The position numbers and the translations under genes were made by a program. A stretch of DNA of 64,000 nt, from contig NZ_CADIKC010000001.1 of NCBI RefSeq assembly GCF_902859805.1, positions 744,001 to 808,000 on the forward strand, given 5' to 3'. Positions 44,028 to 52,676 of this stretch are shown piece by piece; position 1 is the stretch's first letter; each line of letters opens with the position of its first letter. The stretch comes from Paraburkholderia sediminicola. GTDB lineage: Bacteria > Pseudomonadota > Gammaproteobacteria > Burkholderiales > Burkholderiaceae. The notes beneath the pieces are model-generated. The model did no database searches, was not told the origin of the DNA, and saw only the letters and a list, made by a program, of their open reading frames with translations.

Positions 44028-45755
44028 ATGAAGCACACATCCATCGCGCTGGCTGCAGCGGCGGCACTGACTCTCGCAGCGTGTGGCGGCAACGATGTCA
44101 GCGACCCGGCCACCACAAGCACGAATGCCCTGCCGCAACTGAATGCTGCCACTCCCGGCACACTCGCCGGCAATTGCGCCGCGCTCGCCGCGAAACTTAC
44201 GTTCGCCAACACCGTCTTCACCTCCGTGTCGGACGTCGCGGCCGGCACGCTCAAGGTGGCCGGCAAACCGATCGCCGAACACTGCCTGATCCAGGGCAGC
44301 ATGAATCAGCGCGTGAGCAGCGTCGATGGCAAGACGTACGCCATCGGCTTCGAAATGCGTCTGCCGCTGGCATGGAACGGGCGCTTCTTCTATCAGGCCA
44401 ATGGCGGACTTGACGGGAATGTAGTGACCGCTACCGGTGAAATCGGCGGCGGCGGCCCGACCAACGACGCGCTCAACATGGGCTTCGCTGTCATCAGTTC
44501 GGACGCGGGCCACAGCGCGTCGCAAAATCCGCTGTTCGGCCTCGACCCGCAAGCACGCCTCGACTACGGCTACAACGCGGTCGCCACGCTCACGCCAATG
44601 GCCAAGCAGGTGATCAAACTCGCCTACGGCAAGGGGCCGGACCGCAGTTACTTCGACGGTTGCTCCAATGGCGGCCGTCATGCCCTGGTCGCGGCGGCAC
44701 GTTCTTCTGCGCAATACGACGGAATCATTGCCGGCGACCCGGGTTTCCACTTGCCGAAGGCGGCGATCGGCGAAATGTGGAGCGCGCAGCAATTGGCCAA
44801 GGTGGCGACCGCTACGACTGCGAACGGCCTGCCCGACATCACGACCGGCTTTACCGCGGCGGAACGTCAGATGGTGGCCTCGAAGATACTGGCCAAATGC
44901 GATGCACTCGACGGCGCCACCGACGGCCTCATTCAGGATATCAAGGCATGCCAGGCAAATTTCAGTCTGGCGGCAGACGTACCCACCTGCACAAACAACG
45001 TGCGCGACGGAACCTGTCTGACGAGCGCGCAGAAGGACGCGATCGGCAACGTCTTCTCTGGCGCACGCAACAGCGCCGGCACGGCCTTGTATTCGAGCTT
45101 TCCATACGACGCCGGCCTCGGCCCGGGCTGGTCGGCATGGAAGCAGGCGAACTCGATCACCCTCGATCCCGCCGCAGCGGCATTCACGTTCACCACGCCG
45201 CCGCAGAGCGCATCGGTGTTGACCCAGTTGTCGGCCTATGCGCTGAACTTCAGCATGGATGCCGACGCGCCGAAGATCTTCGCCACGAGCGGCGTGTATA
45301 GCGAATCAGCCTGGTCGTTCATGACGCCGCCCGACGAGACCAACCTCAGTGCCTTGAAGCAACGCGGTGCGAAACTGATGGTCTATCACGGCACGAGCGA
45401 CCCGGTGTTTTCGTCGAACGATACGACCGACTGGTACCAGCGGCTCACGGCAGCCAATGGCGGTGACGCCTCGAACTTCGCCCGTCTCTACACGATCGCC
45501 GGCATGAATCACTGCTCCGGCGGTCCGAGCACCGACCAGTTCGACATGCTCACGCCGATGATCGCGTGGGTTGAACAGGGCAAGGCGCCGGACAGCGTGG
45601 TCGCCACCGCACGCGATGCGAGCAATGTCGCGCCGAACACGGACGTGCCGGCCAATTGGGGGACGGGACGCACGCGGCCGCTCTGTGCGTATCCGAAAGT
45701 CGCCCGTTATCAAGGCGGCGACATTAATGCCGCGAGCAGTTTCGCGTGTAGCTAA
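44028..45755 (+). CDS. Tannase/feruloyl esterase family lipoprotein
   Basis: A 575-residue member of the tannase/feruloyl esterase family (PF07519). The signal ends in a lipobox LTLAACGG (Cys about 19), so it is probably lipid-anchored. The nucleophile motif is DGCSNGGR (Ser about 211); the acid and His are in GTSDPVFSS and GMNHCSGG. The Cys residues next to Ser and His are the family's characteristic CS-D-HC disulfide triad. A calcium-site-like region (KCDALDGATDGLIQD) is also present. It should release ferulate or related acids from esters outside the cytoplasm, feeding the porin-transporter-Fcs-Ech-Vdh route. It starts 10 bases after the porin stop with AGGGGA before the ATG. Confidence 0.92.
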   Translation: MKHTSIALAAAAALTLAACGGNDVSDPATTSTNALPQLNAATPGTLAGNCAALAAKLTFANTVFTSVSDVAAGTLKVAGKPIAEHCLIQGSMNQRVSSVDGKTYAIGFEMRLPLAWNGRFFYQANGGLDGNVVTATGEIGGGGPTNDALNMGFAVISSDAGHSASQNPLFGLDPQARLDYGYNAVATLTPMAKQVIKLAYGKGPDRSYFDGCSNGGRHALVAAARSSAQYDGIIAGDPGFHLPKAAIGEMWSAQQLAKVATATTANGLPDITTGFTAAERQMVASKILAKCDALDGATDGLIQDIKACQANFSLAADVPTCTNNVRDGTCLTSAQKDAIGNVFSGARNSAGTALYSSFPYDAGLGPGWSAWKQANSITLDPAAAAFTFTTPPQSASVLTQLSAYALNFSMDADAPKIFATSGVYSESAWSFMTPPDETNLSALKQRGAKLMVYHGTSDPVFSSNDTTDWYQRLTAANGGDASNFARLYTIAGMNHCSGGPSTDQFDMLTPMIAWVEQGKAPDSVVATARDASNVAPNTDVPANWGTGRTRPLCAYPKVARYQGGDINAASSFACS

Positions 45756-46172
45756 GGCGCAACTGGCTCATTGCCGAGTCCTCGTTGCCATGTCATTACC
45801 GAGCCAGCATAAAACGCCTCCTCCTCGCGCATGACGGGTACTTTGCATGCGCGAGGGACATGCCCGTCGCATCCCCTGCCGTACCCCCTTCGTTGCATCG
45901 ATTTGAAAAAAACGCCGCCGCTCTCTCCCCGCGCCGCGTTGTAAGCCTTCGTCTTCCGCTCCTCTTGCGCACGCCATACGCCGGCCTCTCCCCTGCTGCT
46001 CACCAAGCGGGAGGCGGCCCCAGCCCGAATCCCCCTCATCGAATGCTAAAACGCATAGCGCCGCCGACGAGCGGGAATGCGAATTGCTGGCGCGGTTAGG
46101 TTGAGCGATGCACCTCCGCTTGATTTCATTTGCAAGCTGTCGCTCCTTCGTACCTTGAACGACATATCGACA
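45756..46172. other. Intergenic region with one stem-loop, 417 bases
   Basis: CCTCGCGCAT / ATGCGCGAGG (45823-45832 and 45847-45856) forms a 10-bp perfect stem with a 14-base loop, 67 bases past the esterase stop. It may be the operon terminator, although no T tract follows. The rest shows no gene I can support. An alternative ATG for the next gene lies at 46077. Confidence 0.4.
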
Positions 46173-47648
46173 ATGACTATCCACGAATCTCAGACATCTT
46201 CCCGCTCCAACATGGAAACAGGTGTCCCCGGTTTCGACGAGATCCTGGGCGGAGGGCTGGTCAGCGGCGGCGTCTATCTGCTGGAAGGCATGGCCGGTGC
46301 GGGCAAAACGATTCTGTCGAGCCAGATCGGCTTTCATCGTGTCAGCAAGGGTGAAAAGGTGCTCTACGTGACCCTGATCGCCGAGTCGCACGACAAGCTG
46401 CTGGCGCACCTCAAAGCCCTGAGCTTCTTCGACGAAACCGCCGTCGCACAGCAAATGCTGTTCGTGTCCGGCTATCACGAGCTGATGCAGGACGGGCTCG
46501 ATGGCTTCCTCAAGCTGATTGCGTCGAGCATTTACGACCATCGGCCGAGCCTCATGATCATCGACGGTTTTCGCAGCGCACGCGAATTCAGCGAAACCGA
46601 ATTGTCGCTGTCTAAGTTCATCCACGAACTGAACGCGCTGGCCGCCGCGATGGATTGCACCACGCTGTTGCTCGCGCCGCTCTCCGGCAACGAACCTCAC
46701 CCCGAGCACACGCTGGTCGACGGCCTGATCGAACTGAACCGCTACAACGACGGCATGCGCCGTGGGCGCGAAATCGAAGTGCACAAGATGCGGGCGCGCA
46801 ACCATCTGATGGGCAAGCATTTCTTTCGCATCGCCGAAAGCGGGCTTCTGATGTTCCCGCGTCTGGAATCGCAATGCGCCGCGCAACCAGGCCCAGTCGA
46901 TCTGAAAACACGGCTCGGTTTCGGTCTCCCGCATCTCGACAATCTGCTCGGCGGCGGTTTCGCTCAAGGTTCTACGACCACGCTGATCGGGCCGTCAGGT
47001 GTCGGCAAGACCCTGCTCTGTCTGCAGTTTCTCGCGGCCGGCGTGGCGCGCGGCGAACGCTGCGTGTATCTGGGCTTTTACGAAGGGCCGCAACGGCTGG
47101 TCGGCAAAGCCGAGGCCGTCTCGATCGATCTCGCCGACGCGTACGACGACGGGCGCCTGATGATTCAATGGCAGCCCGCCATAGAACTGGCGATCGACGA
47201 GCTCGCCTCGGTTGCGCTTGCAACGGTCAAGCAGAGCGGTGCGAAGCGGATCGTGATCGACGGCGTGGAAGGCTTTCGCGATTCCGCATTGCGAACCGAA
47301 CGCTTCGGCCTTTTCCTGAATGCCCTGCTTCATCAACTGAGGGAAGCCTGCGTCACCACGATACTGACTGAGGAATTGCCGCTTTACGCCGACCCCGGCC
47401 ACGCGAAGAGCGTGCGGGTCTCCGCGTTGACCGAAAACCTTGTGCTGCTGCGCTACGCCGAAACGGACACGGGTCTGCGACGCATGATTTCGGTGGTCAA
47501 GCAGCGCGAAAGCGCGCACGACACGTCGCTGCGCGAGCTCCTCATTTCGCCTCAGGGCCTCGACGTGCTCGAAAGCCCGCTCAGCCCCGCCAACGTGGTT
47601 TCAGCGCAAGGCCTGTCAGCCACGCTGACGCCGCGACGAAAAACGTAG
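46173..47648 (+). CDS. KaiC-like double-domain RecA-fold ATPase
   Basis: A 491-residue protein of two tandem KaiC/RadA-type domains. Domain 1 has METGVPGFDEILGGG, Walker A EGMAGAGKTIL and Walker B-type SLMIIDGF. Domain 2 has TRLGFGLPHLDNLLGGG, Walker A IGPSGVGKTLL, a YEGPQRL segment and Walker B KRIVIDGVEGF. The KaiC catalytic-Glu position after each Walker A domain is not the canonical EE pair, so clock-like autokinase activity is doubtful. Bacteria without clocks often carry such proteins beside response regulators in stress or photosensory signalling. A receiver protein is encoded 6 bases downstream. The start is uncertain (46077 is also open); neither ATG has a good ribosome site. Confidence 0.85.
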   Translation: MTIHESQTSSRSNMETGVPGFDEILGGGLVSGGVYLLEGMAGAGKTILSSQIGFHRVSKGEKVLYVTLIAESHDKLLAHLKALSFFDETAVAQQMLFVSGYHELMQDGLDGFLKLIASSIYDHRPSLMIIDGFRSAREFSETELSLSKFIHELNALAAAMDCTTLLLAPLSGNEPHPEHTLVDGLIELNRYNDGMRRGREIEVHKMRARNHLMGKHFFRIAESGLLMFPRLESQCAAQPGPVDLKTRLGFGLPHLDNLLGGGFAQGSTTTLIGPSGVGKTLLCLQFLAAGVARGERCVYLGFYEGPQRLVGKAEAVSIDLADAYDDGRLMIQWQPAIELAIDELASVALATVKQSGAKRIVIDGVEGFRDSALRTERFGLFLNALLHQLREACVTTILTEELPLYADPGHAKSVRVSALTENLVLLRYAETDTGLRRMISVVKQRESAHDTSLRELLISPQGLDVLESPLSPANVVSAQGLSATLTPRRKT

Positions 47649-47654
47649 CCGCCC

Positions 47655-48005
47655 ATGAAAACCATTCTGGTCGTGGACGACGAATTCGACATCCTCACGG
47701 TCTGGCGACTGTTGCTGGAGCGGCATGGCTATGCCGTACTGACGGCCTCCAACGGCGCGGCCGCGCTTGAACAGATCAGCAAGACCCGGCCCGACATCAT
47801 CGTGTCGGACTGCATGATGCCGGTCATGTCGGGGCTGCAACTGTGCGCCGCGCTGTACAACGACCCCAATCTGCGCGCGATTCCAATCATTCTGTGCAGC
47901 GCGGCCGCGGATATTCCCGCACAACCGAATCCCACCATCGCATACGCGCGCAAGCCGCTTTCATTCGACGCCCTTCTTGCGATGCTGCAGCGCATGGGGG
48001 TTTGA
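47655..48005 (+). CDS. Single-domain response regulator (receiver only)
   Basis: A 116-residue CheY-like receiver with the acidic pair ILVVDDEFDI, phospho-Asp in DIIVSDCMMPVMSG (about residue 54), Ser in ILCSAA and Lys in AYARKPLSF. There is no output domain, so it must act by protein contact. It follows the KaiC-like gene by 6 bases, and that ATPase is its likely partner. No histidine kinase is encoded nearby. Confidence 0.92.
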   Translation: MKTILVVDDEFDILTVWRLLLERHGYAVLTASNGAAALEQISKTRPDIIVSDCMMPVMSGLQLCAALYNDPNLRAIPIILCSAAADIPAQPNPTIAYARKPLSFDALLAMLQRMGV

Positions 48006-48074
48006 CGGCTAGGTAAAACCCCGAATTCCTGGCAGACGCCACACGGACTAATCTCGGCACACCCATTAAATAGA

Positions 48075-48101
48075 ACGTCGTTCTGTTAGACAGAACGACG
48101 T
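48075..48101. promoter_or_regulatory. 27-bp dyad operator upstream of the MFS/CoA-transferase operon
   Basis: Perfect 12-bp arms ACGTCGTTCTGT / ACAGAACGACGT with a 3-base centre TAG, ending 25 bases before the transporter ATG. Size and symmetry fit an IclR- or TetR-type regulator; the IclR gene closing this cluster is the best candidate. Confidence 0.7.
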
Positions 48102-48126
48102 CGTAAGAGCGTCCAAGGAGGATTCC

Positions 48127-49560
48127 ATGGCAAGCCTGCCGATCGACACACCCGGCGCGTCGCCCGATTCAAGCGCCGGTGCGCAGGGACTCACGACCGG
48201 CATCAACGCGCGCATCGACCGTCTGCCGGCGACGCGCACGGTATGGATGCTGGTGTTCCTGCTGTCGATCGGCGGCTGGTTCGAGTTCTACGATCTGTTT
48301 TTTACGGCCTATGTCGGCCCGGGCCTCGTCAAAAGCGGGCTCTACGCAACGACCACCGCGTCGTTCTTCGGCGTGTCCGGGCTGGGCGCATTTGTAGCGG
48401 CGTCGTTCGCGGGACTCTTCATCGGCACGTTCTTTTTCGCGGGCATGGCGGATCGCTATGGCCGCAGAACCGTGTTTACTGTTTCGCTCCTGTGGTATTC
48501 CGCGGCCACACTGATCATGGCGCTGCAAACCACTGCGCCGGCTATCAACCTGTGGCGCCTGATCGCGGGCATCGGCGTGGGCGTCGAACTGGTGACGATC
48601 GACACTTACGTCAGTGAACTCGTGCCGAAACATCTGCGCGGCCGCGCGTTTGCTTTCGTGCATCTGGTGCAGTACACCGCTGTGCCGTCGGTCGCCCTGC
48701 TTGCATGGTGGCTGGTGCCACAAGCGCCATACGGCGTCGACGGCTGGCGCTGGGTGGTGATCATCGGCGCGCTCGGCGCGGTGGTGGTGTGGGCCATTCG
48801 GCGGCGTGTGCCGGAAAGCCCGCGCTGGCTCGCACAGCAAGGCCGCGCCGCCGAAGCGGAACAGGTCCTGCAGGCGATCGAAGCGAAGGTCGCGAAGCAA
48901 TACGGCAAGCCCTTGCCCGCCCCTGTCCCGACAGTCGAGCCGGCCACCACCAAGGCGGCCTTCCGCGAAATCTGGCAGCCGCCGTATCGCAAACGTGCGA
49001 TCACGATGCTCGTGTTCAATCTGTTCCAGGCGATCGGCTTCTATGGTTTCGCGTCATGGGTGCCGACCTTGCTGGTTTCGAAAGGCATCACGATCACGCA
49101 CAGCCTGATGTACTCGTTCGTGATTGCGGCCTCGAATCCGTTCGGACCGCTGATCGGCATGGCGATCGCGGACCGCATCGAACGTAAGACCTTGATCGTG
49201 TTGTCCGCACTTGGCATCGCCGTGTTCGGCAGTCTGTTCGCGACGCAAACCTCGCCCGCCATGCTGATGACGCTCGGTGTGCTGATCACCCTTAGCGGTA
49301 CGCTGCTCTCGGTCGGTTATCACGCGTACCAGACCGAACTGTTCCCCACGCGCTTGCGTGCACGCGCGGTTGGCTTCGTCTACTCGATGTCACGTTTATC
49401 CGCGATGTTTTCCGGCTTCATGATCGCCTTCGCGCTGCGCCACTTCCAGGTGCCTGGCGTGTTCGCGTTGATTACCGTGTCGATGGTGATGGTGATGGGC
49501 GCGATCGGCATCTTCGGGCCGCGCACCAACAATCGCAATCTCGACGAAATTTCGCATTGA
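48127..49560 (+). CDS. MFS transporter, organic-acid or sugar-acid type
   Basis: A 477-residue 12-helix transporter. Signatures are GGWFEFYDLFFTAYVGPGL in helix 1, GMADRYGRRTVF (motif A), WRLIAGIGVGVELVTIDTYVSELVP, the RRRVPESPRWLAQQGR central loop and YQTELFPTRLRARAVGFVYSMSR, resembling the metabolite:H+/sugar-porter superfamily. AAGGAGG lies 5 bases before the ATG. It is the first gene of an operon with a class III CoA-transferase and a citryl-CoA-lyase-like enzyme, so its cargo is probably the organic acid those enzymes use. The promoter contains a perfect 27-bp dyad. Confidence 0.88.
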   Translation: MASLPIDTPGASPDSSAGAQGLTTGINARIDRLPATRTVWMLVFLLSIGGWFEFYDLFFTAYVGPGLVKSGLYATTTASFFGVSGLGAFVAASFAGLFIGTFFFAGMADRYGRRTVFTVSLLWYSAATLIMALQTTAPAINLWRLIAGIGVGVELVTIDTYVSELVPKHLRGRAFAFVHLVQYTAVPSVALLAWWLVPQAPYGVDGWRWVVIIGALGAVVVWAIRRRVPESPRWLAQQGRAAEAEQVLQAIEAKVAKQYGKPLPAPVPTVEPATTKAAFREIWQPPYRKRAITMLVFNLFQAIGFYGFASWVPTLLVSKGITITHSLMYSFVIAASNPFGPLIGMAIADRIERKTLIVLSALGIAVFGSLFATQTSPAMLMTLGVLITLSGTLLSVGYHAYQTELFPTRLRARAVGFVYSMSRLSAMFSGFMIAFALRHFQVPGVFALITVSMVMVMGAIGIFGPRTNNRNLDEISH

Positions 49561-49594
49561 ACGCATTGAGCACACTGAACAAGAGGCTTCAAAG

Positions 49595-50794
49595 ATGACA
49601 CTGCCGTTGGCTGGAGTGCGGGTACTGGATTTATCGAACGTGTTGGCGGGGCCGTTTTGCGCATATCAACTCGCGCTGCTCGGCGCCGACGTGATCAAGG
49701 TCGAACATCCCGAAGGCGGTGATCTTGCGCGGCGTTTAGGCGCCGACAAGGAAGCGTCCATGCGCAACATGGGCGCCTCGTTCGTCGCCGTGAATGCGGG
49801 CAAGCAGTCCATCACGCTCAATCTGAAAGACCCGCGCGGCAAGGCCATTTTGCGGGAGCTCGTCAAAACCGCGGACGTGCTGGTCGAAAACTTCCGGCCG
49901 GGTGTGATGACGCGGCTCGGCCTCGATTTCGATGCCCTGCGTGAAGTGAATCCCAGGCTCGTGTATTGCGCGATCTCCGGCTTCGGCATGGACGGCGAGT
50001 TTTCGAAACGCCCCGCCTACGATCAGATCATTCAGGGCATCTCGGGCGTGATGAGCGTGACCGGCGATGCCGACAGCGCGCCGTTGCGCGTCGGCTATCC
50101 CGTATCGGATACCGTAGGCGGTCTTACGGCGGCGTTCGGCATCTGCGCCGCGCTGGTCGATGCCCGCGCGAGCGGGCACGGCCGCATGCTCGATGTCTCG
50201 ATGCTGGAAGCCACGCTGGCAACGATGGGCTGGGTCGTCTCGAACTATCTGAACGCCGGTGTCACACCCGAGCCGATGGGCAACGAGAACTTCACCGCCG
50301 CGCCTTCGGGCACCTTCAAAACCGGCGATGGCCCCCTGAATATTGCCGCGAACGAGAACAAACAGTTCGCGAGCCTCTGTCATCTGATCGGCCGCGCGGA
50401 CCTGCTCGACGACGTGCGCTTCTCCGAGCGCAACGCACGCAAAGCGAATCGCGCGGCATTGAAAGCCGAAATCGAAGCGGCGCTGGCAAGCGATAGCGCG
50501 ACGAACTGGGAAGCCAAATTCTTCGAAGCAGGCGTGCCGGCCGGACGCGTGATGTCGGTGCCGGAGATTCTTGCGCACCCGCATCTGGAATCGCGCGAGT
50601 TCATCCGCGAATTTGCCGGCGACGGCGCCACTGAGCGGCAACGCGTCACCCGTGCAGGTTTTAGGCTATCCGACGCCGACACAGCGCCTACCGCACCCGC
50701 ACCGGTGCTATCCGCTCACACGCGTGAGCATCTCGCCTCGCTCGGTTACGACGACGCGCAAATCGACCACCTACGCTCCGAAGGAGTGATCTGA
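49595..50794 (+). CDS. Class III CoA-transferase (CaiB/BaiF family)
   Basis: A 399-residue family III CoA-transferase. Hallmarks are VLDLSNVLAGPFCAYQLALLGADVIKVEHPEGGD at the N-terminus, LVENFRPGVMTRLGLDF and the catalytic Asp in GHGRMLDVSMLEA (about residue 197 here). Such enzymes move CoA from a donor such as succinyl-CoA to a carboxylic acid. The next gene is a citrate-synthase-fold lyase starting 2 bases after this stop, so the likely product is a 3-hydroxyacyl-CoA of citryl- or citramalyl-CoA type. This acceptor is inference. Confidence 0.9.
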   Translation: MTLPLAGVRVLDLSNVLAGPFCAYQLALLGADVIKVEHPEGGDLARRLGADKEASMRNMGASFVAVNAGKQSITLNLKDPRGKAILRELVKTADVLVENFRPGVMTRLGLDFDALREVNPRLVYCAISGFGMDGEFSKRPAYDQIIQGISGVMSVTGDADSAPLRVGYPVSDTVGGLTAAFGICAALVDARASGHGRMLDVSMLEATLATMGWVVSNYLNAGVTPEPMGNENFTAAPSGTFKTGDGPLNIAANENKQFASLCHLIGRADLLDDVRFSERNARKANRAALKAEIEAALASDSATNWEAKFFEAGVPAGRVMSVPEILAHPHLESREFIREFAGDGATERQRVTRAGFRLSDADTAPTAPAPVLSAHTREHLASLGYDDAQIDHLRSEGVI

Positions 50795-50796
50795 AA

Positions 50797-51621
50797 ATGA
50801 CGCAAGCATTCGACGCTGCCAAGCTCGCCGCCGAGTACTGGAGCACCTCGATCATCGACATCCATCCCGGCTCGATCAAGGTGCGCGGTTTCCCGATTCA
50901 GGAGTTGATCGGCAACGTCAGCTTTCCGCAGATGATCTGGCTGATGCTACGCGGCGAATTGCCCGACGCCGCGCAAGCGCGTTTGTTCGAAGCGGCGTTG
51001 GTGGCCTCGGTCGATCATGGCCCGCATGCACCGTCGATTGCCATTTCGCGGATGGCGACCAGTTGCGGTTTGCCGTTGAACGGCGCAATGGCCTCGGCGA
51101 TCAATGCGCTGGATGATGTGCATGGCGGCGCCGGTCAGCAGGCGGTCGAACTATACGATTCCATCGCCGGACGCATGCAAGCAGGCGCCACGTTGGAAGA
51201 GGCGGTCGAGCAAGGTGTCGATGCTTTTACTCTCGAACATGGCAAGTATTTGCCTGGCTTCGGGCACCGCTTTCATCCAGTCGATCCGCGCGCAATCCGG
51301 CTTCTTTCGCTCGTGGACGAAAGCGTCGAACAGCAAAGTATCAGCGGACAATACGCCGCTATCGCGCGCGGCATTGAGGCCTTGCTCAAGCAGCGCAAGA
51401 ACAGACCCGTACCGATGAATATCGACGGCGCCACCGCCGTGATCTACGCGGAGCTCGGCTTTGCGCCGGAGTTGGCACGCGGGGTGTTCTGCCTGTCACG
51501 CGCGGTCGGCATTCTGTCGCATGCCTGGGAACAACGCGGACGCAACGAGCGCAACAAAGGCCCGATGCCGCGCCAGATGAGCTACACCTACACGGGCAAG
51601 CCCGAGCGTCACCTGTCCTGA
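50797..51621 (+). CDS. Citryl-CoA lyase-like protein (citrate synthase fold)
   Basis: A 274-residue protein of the citrate-synthase superfamily, shorter than citrate synthase (about 430) and like the stand-alone citryl-CoA lyase/ATP-citrate-lyase C-terminal module. Active-site features are DVHGGAGQQAVELY (His) and GFGHRFHPVDPRA, which matches the citrate synthase signature (His and Asp). The C-terminal RNKGPMPRQMSYTYTG segment is typical of this group. Retro-aldol cleavage of citryl-CoA to acetyl-CoA and oxaloacetate, or of an analogue, is expected. AAGGAGTGATC overlaps the end of the CoA-transferase gene. Its 3' end overlaps the convergent iclR gene by 13 bases. Confidence 0.82.
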   Translation: MTQAFDAAKLAAEYWSTSIIDIHPGSIKVRGFPIQELIGNVSFPQMIWLMLRGELPDAAQARLFEAALVASVDHGPHAPSIAISRMATSCGLPLNGAMASAINALDDVHGGAGQQAVELYDSIAGRMQAGATLEEAVEQGVDAFTLEHGKYLPGFGHRFHPVDPRAIRLLSLVDESVEQQSISGQYAAIARGIEALLKQRKNRPVPMNIDGATAVIYAELGFAPELARGVFCLSRAVGILSHAWEQRGRNERNKGPMPRQMSYTYTGKPERHLS

Positions 51622-52373
51622 ACTTCGGCCGCGCGCCGCTGCGCATTGCGCATTGCGCGCGAGTCGCCGCCTAACGCATCCGTTGCGCGTGCGGCGCAAT
51701 CGAACAGCGCGCCGAGATTGCTCTCGAGGAACGCCTGATCGATGCGCGAACTCGGGCCTGCGAGCGTCAGCACGCCACGCAAACTCTGGCGCACACCGAA
51801 TACCGGCATCGACACCCCCGCCGTCTCGCGATCGCGCTCGCCGATCGACACGCAGTAGAAGTCCTCGCGAATTTTCTCGTACGGCTCGCCCGGCTTGCCG
51901 CCGAACGCCAGCAACGCGAGACCGCCCGAGCCGCTTTCCAGCGGCAGCACGTCGCCTTCGCGCACGTGAAATCGCACCGCATGCGTCGAATCCACACGAT
52001 GCAGGCACACACGCACCGCCTCGTCGCGCACATAGAAGGACACGCTTTCGCCGCTCGTTTCCGCGAGTTCGCGCATCAGTGGCACGAGAATGTCGCCGAC
52101 GTTCAGGCTGCGCTGATACAGCGCGCCGAGCATGAAGGTGGCAGCGCCGAGTTGATAGCGGCCGTCGTCCAGACGCAGCAGCAGGCGGTGCTGGATCAGC
52201 GAGCCCGCGAGCCGCAACAGCGTGCTCTTGTAGAGCCCCGTGCGCGCCGCAAGTTCGGCGAGCGTGAGCGCGACGTCGTCCGGCCTGAAGGCGAACAGAA
52301 TCGCGCAAGCACGATCGATGACGGCAACGCCTTCGCTTTCCTTTGAGTTTGATTTGTCCGCAGGCGTTGGCAT
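51609..52373 (-). CDS. IclR-family transcriptional regulator
   Basis: A 254-residue IclR regulator. The N-terminal winged helix spans about residues 16-75 (VIDRACAILFAF; LTLAELAARTGLYKSTLLRLAGSLIQHRLLLRLDDGRYQLG). The GAF-like effector domain follows, with LPLESGSGGLALLAFGG and SMPVFGVRQSLRGVLTLAGP. It is convergent with, and overlaps, the CoA-transferase operon, whose promoter dyad is a candidate target. Its own upstream region carries a 44-bp nested dyad consistent with autoregulation. The effector is unknown, presumably the acid taken up by the linked transporter. Confidence 0.92.
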   Translation of the reverse strand: MPTPADKSNSKESEGVAVIDRACAILFAFRPDDVALTLAELAARTGLYKSTLLRLAGSLIQHRLLLRLDDGRYQLGAATFMLGALYQRSLNVGDILVPLMRELAETSGESVSFYVRDEAVRVCLHRVDSTHAVRFHVREGDVLPLESGSGGLALLAFGGKPGEPYEKIREDFYCVSIGERDRETAGVSMPVFGVRQSLRGVLTLAGPSSRIDQAFLESNLGALFDCAARATDALGGDSRAMRNAQRRAAEVQDR

Positions 52374-52378
52374 GAGTT

Positions 52379-52422
52379 GGCGTAAATGACGTTACTTCAT
52401 ATCGAAGTGGAAATTTTACGCC
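52379..52422. promoter_or_regulatory. 44-bp nested dyad upstream of iclR
   Basis: Outer arms GGCGTAAA / TTTACGCC and inner arms ACTTC / GAAGT share a centre at 52400-52401, starting 5 bases upstream of the regulator's ATG. A likely autoregulatory operator overlapping the promoter. Confidence 0.6.
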
Positions 52423-52676
52423 ATGACGCGGGGCTGTCATACCAGACAGTGGTTCTTCGGGGCCGAAACAGCCAGAAATCGGCGGCTTGACGGCGAAAAC
52501 CCGCGGGACGTGGCGCAACTGGGGCAAAGCGCGCGCTGTGAGTGCACGTTGAGACGATCGCGCCATTTGTTGAGCCGCCCCAGCATTCAGCGTTTTGCCG
52601 CCGGCCTCTACAGTACCTTATCGAACGCGCAACGCCGGAGCACCGGAGCGCGTCGCAACGTTTCGGAGGATCAGAG
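52423..52676. other. Intergenic remainder before the TehA-like gene
   Basis: With the preceding dyad this makes a 303-base gap. The transporter frame is open from 52542, but those 45 codons do not resemble the family. I see no further strong signal beyond the CGGAGGATCAGAG ribosome site at its end. Confidence 0.4.

Noticed and set aside
46173..48005. A circadian clock locus
   Set aside because: There is no kaiA or kaiB, and the KaiC-like catalytic residues are not canonical.
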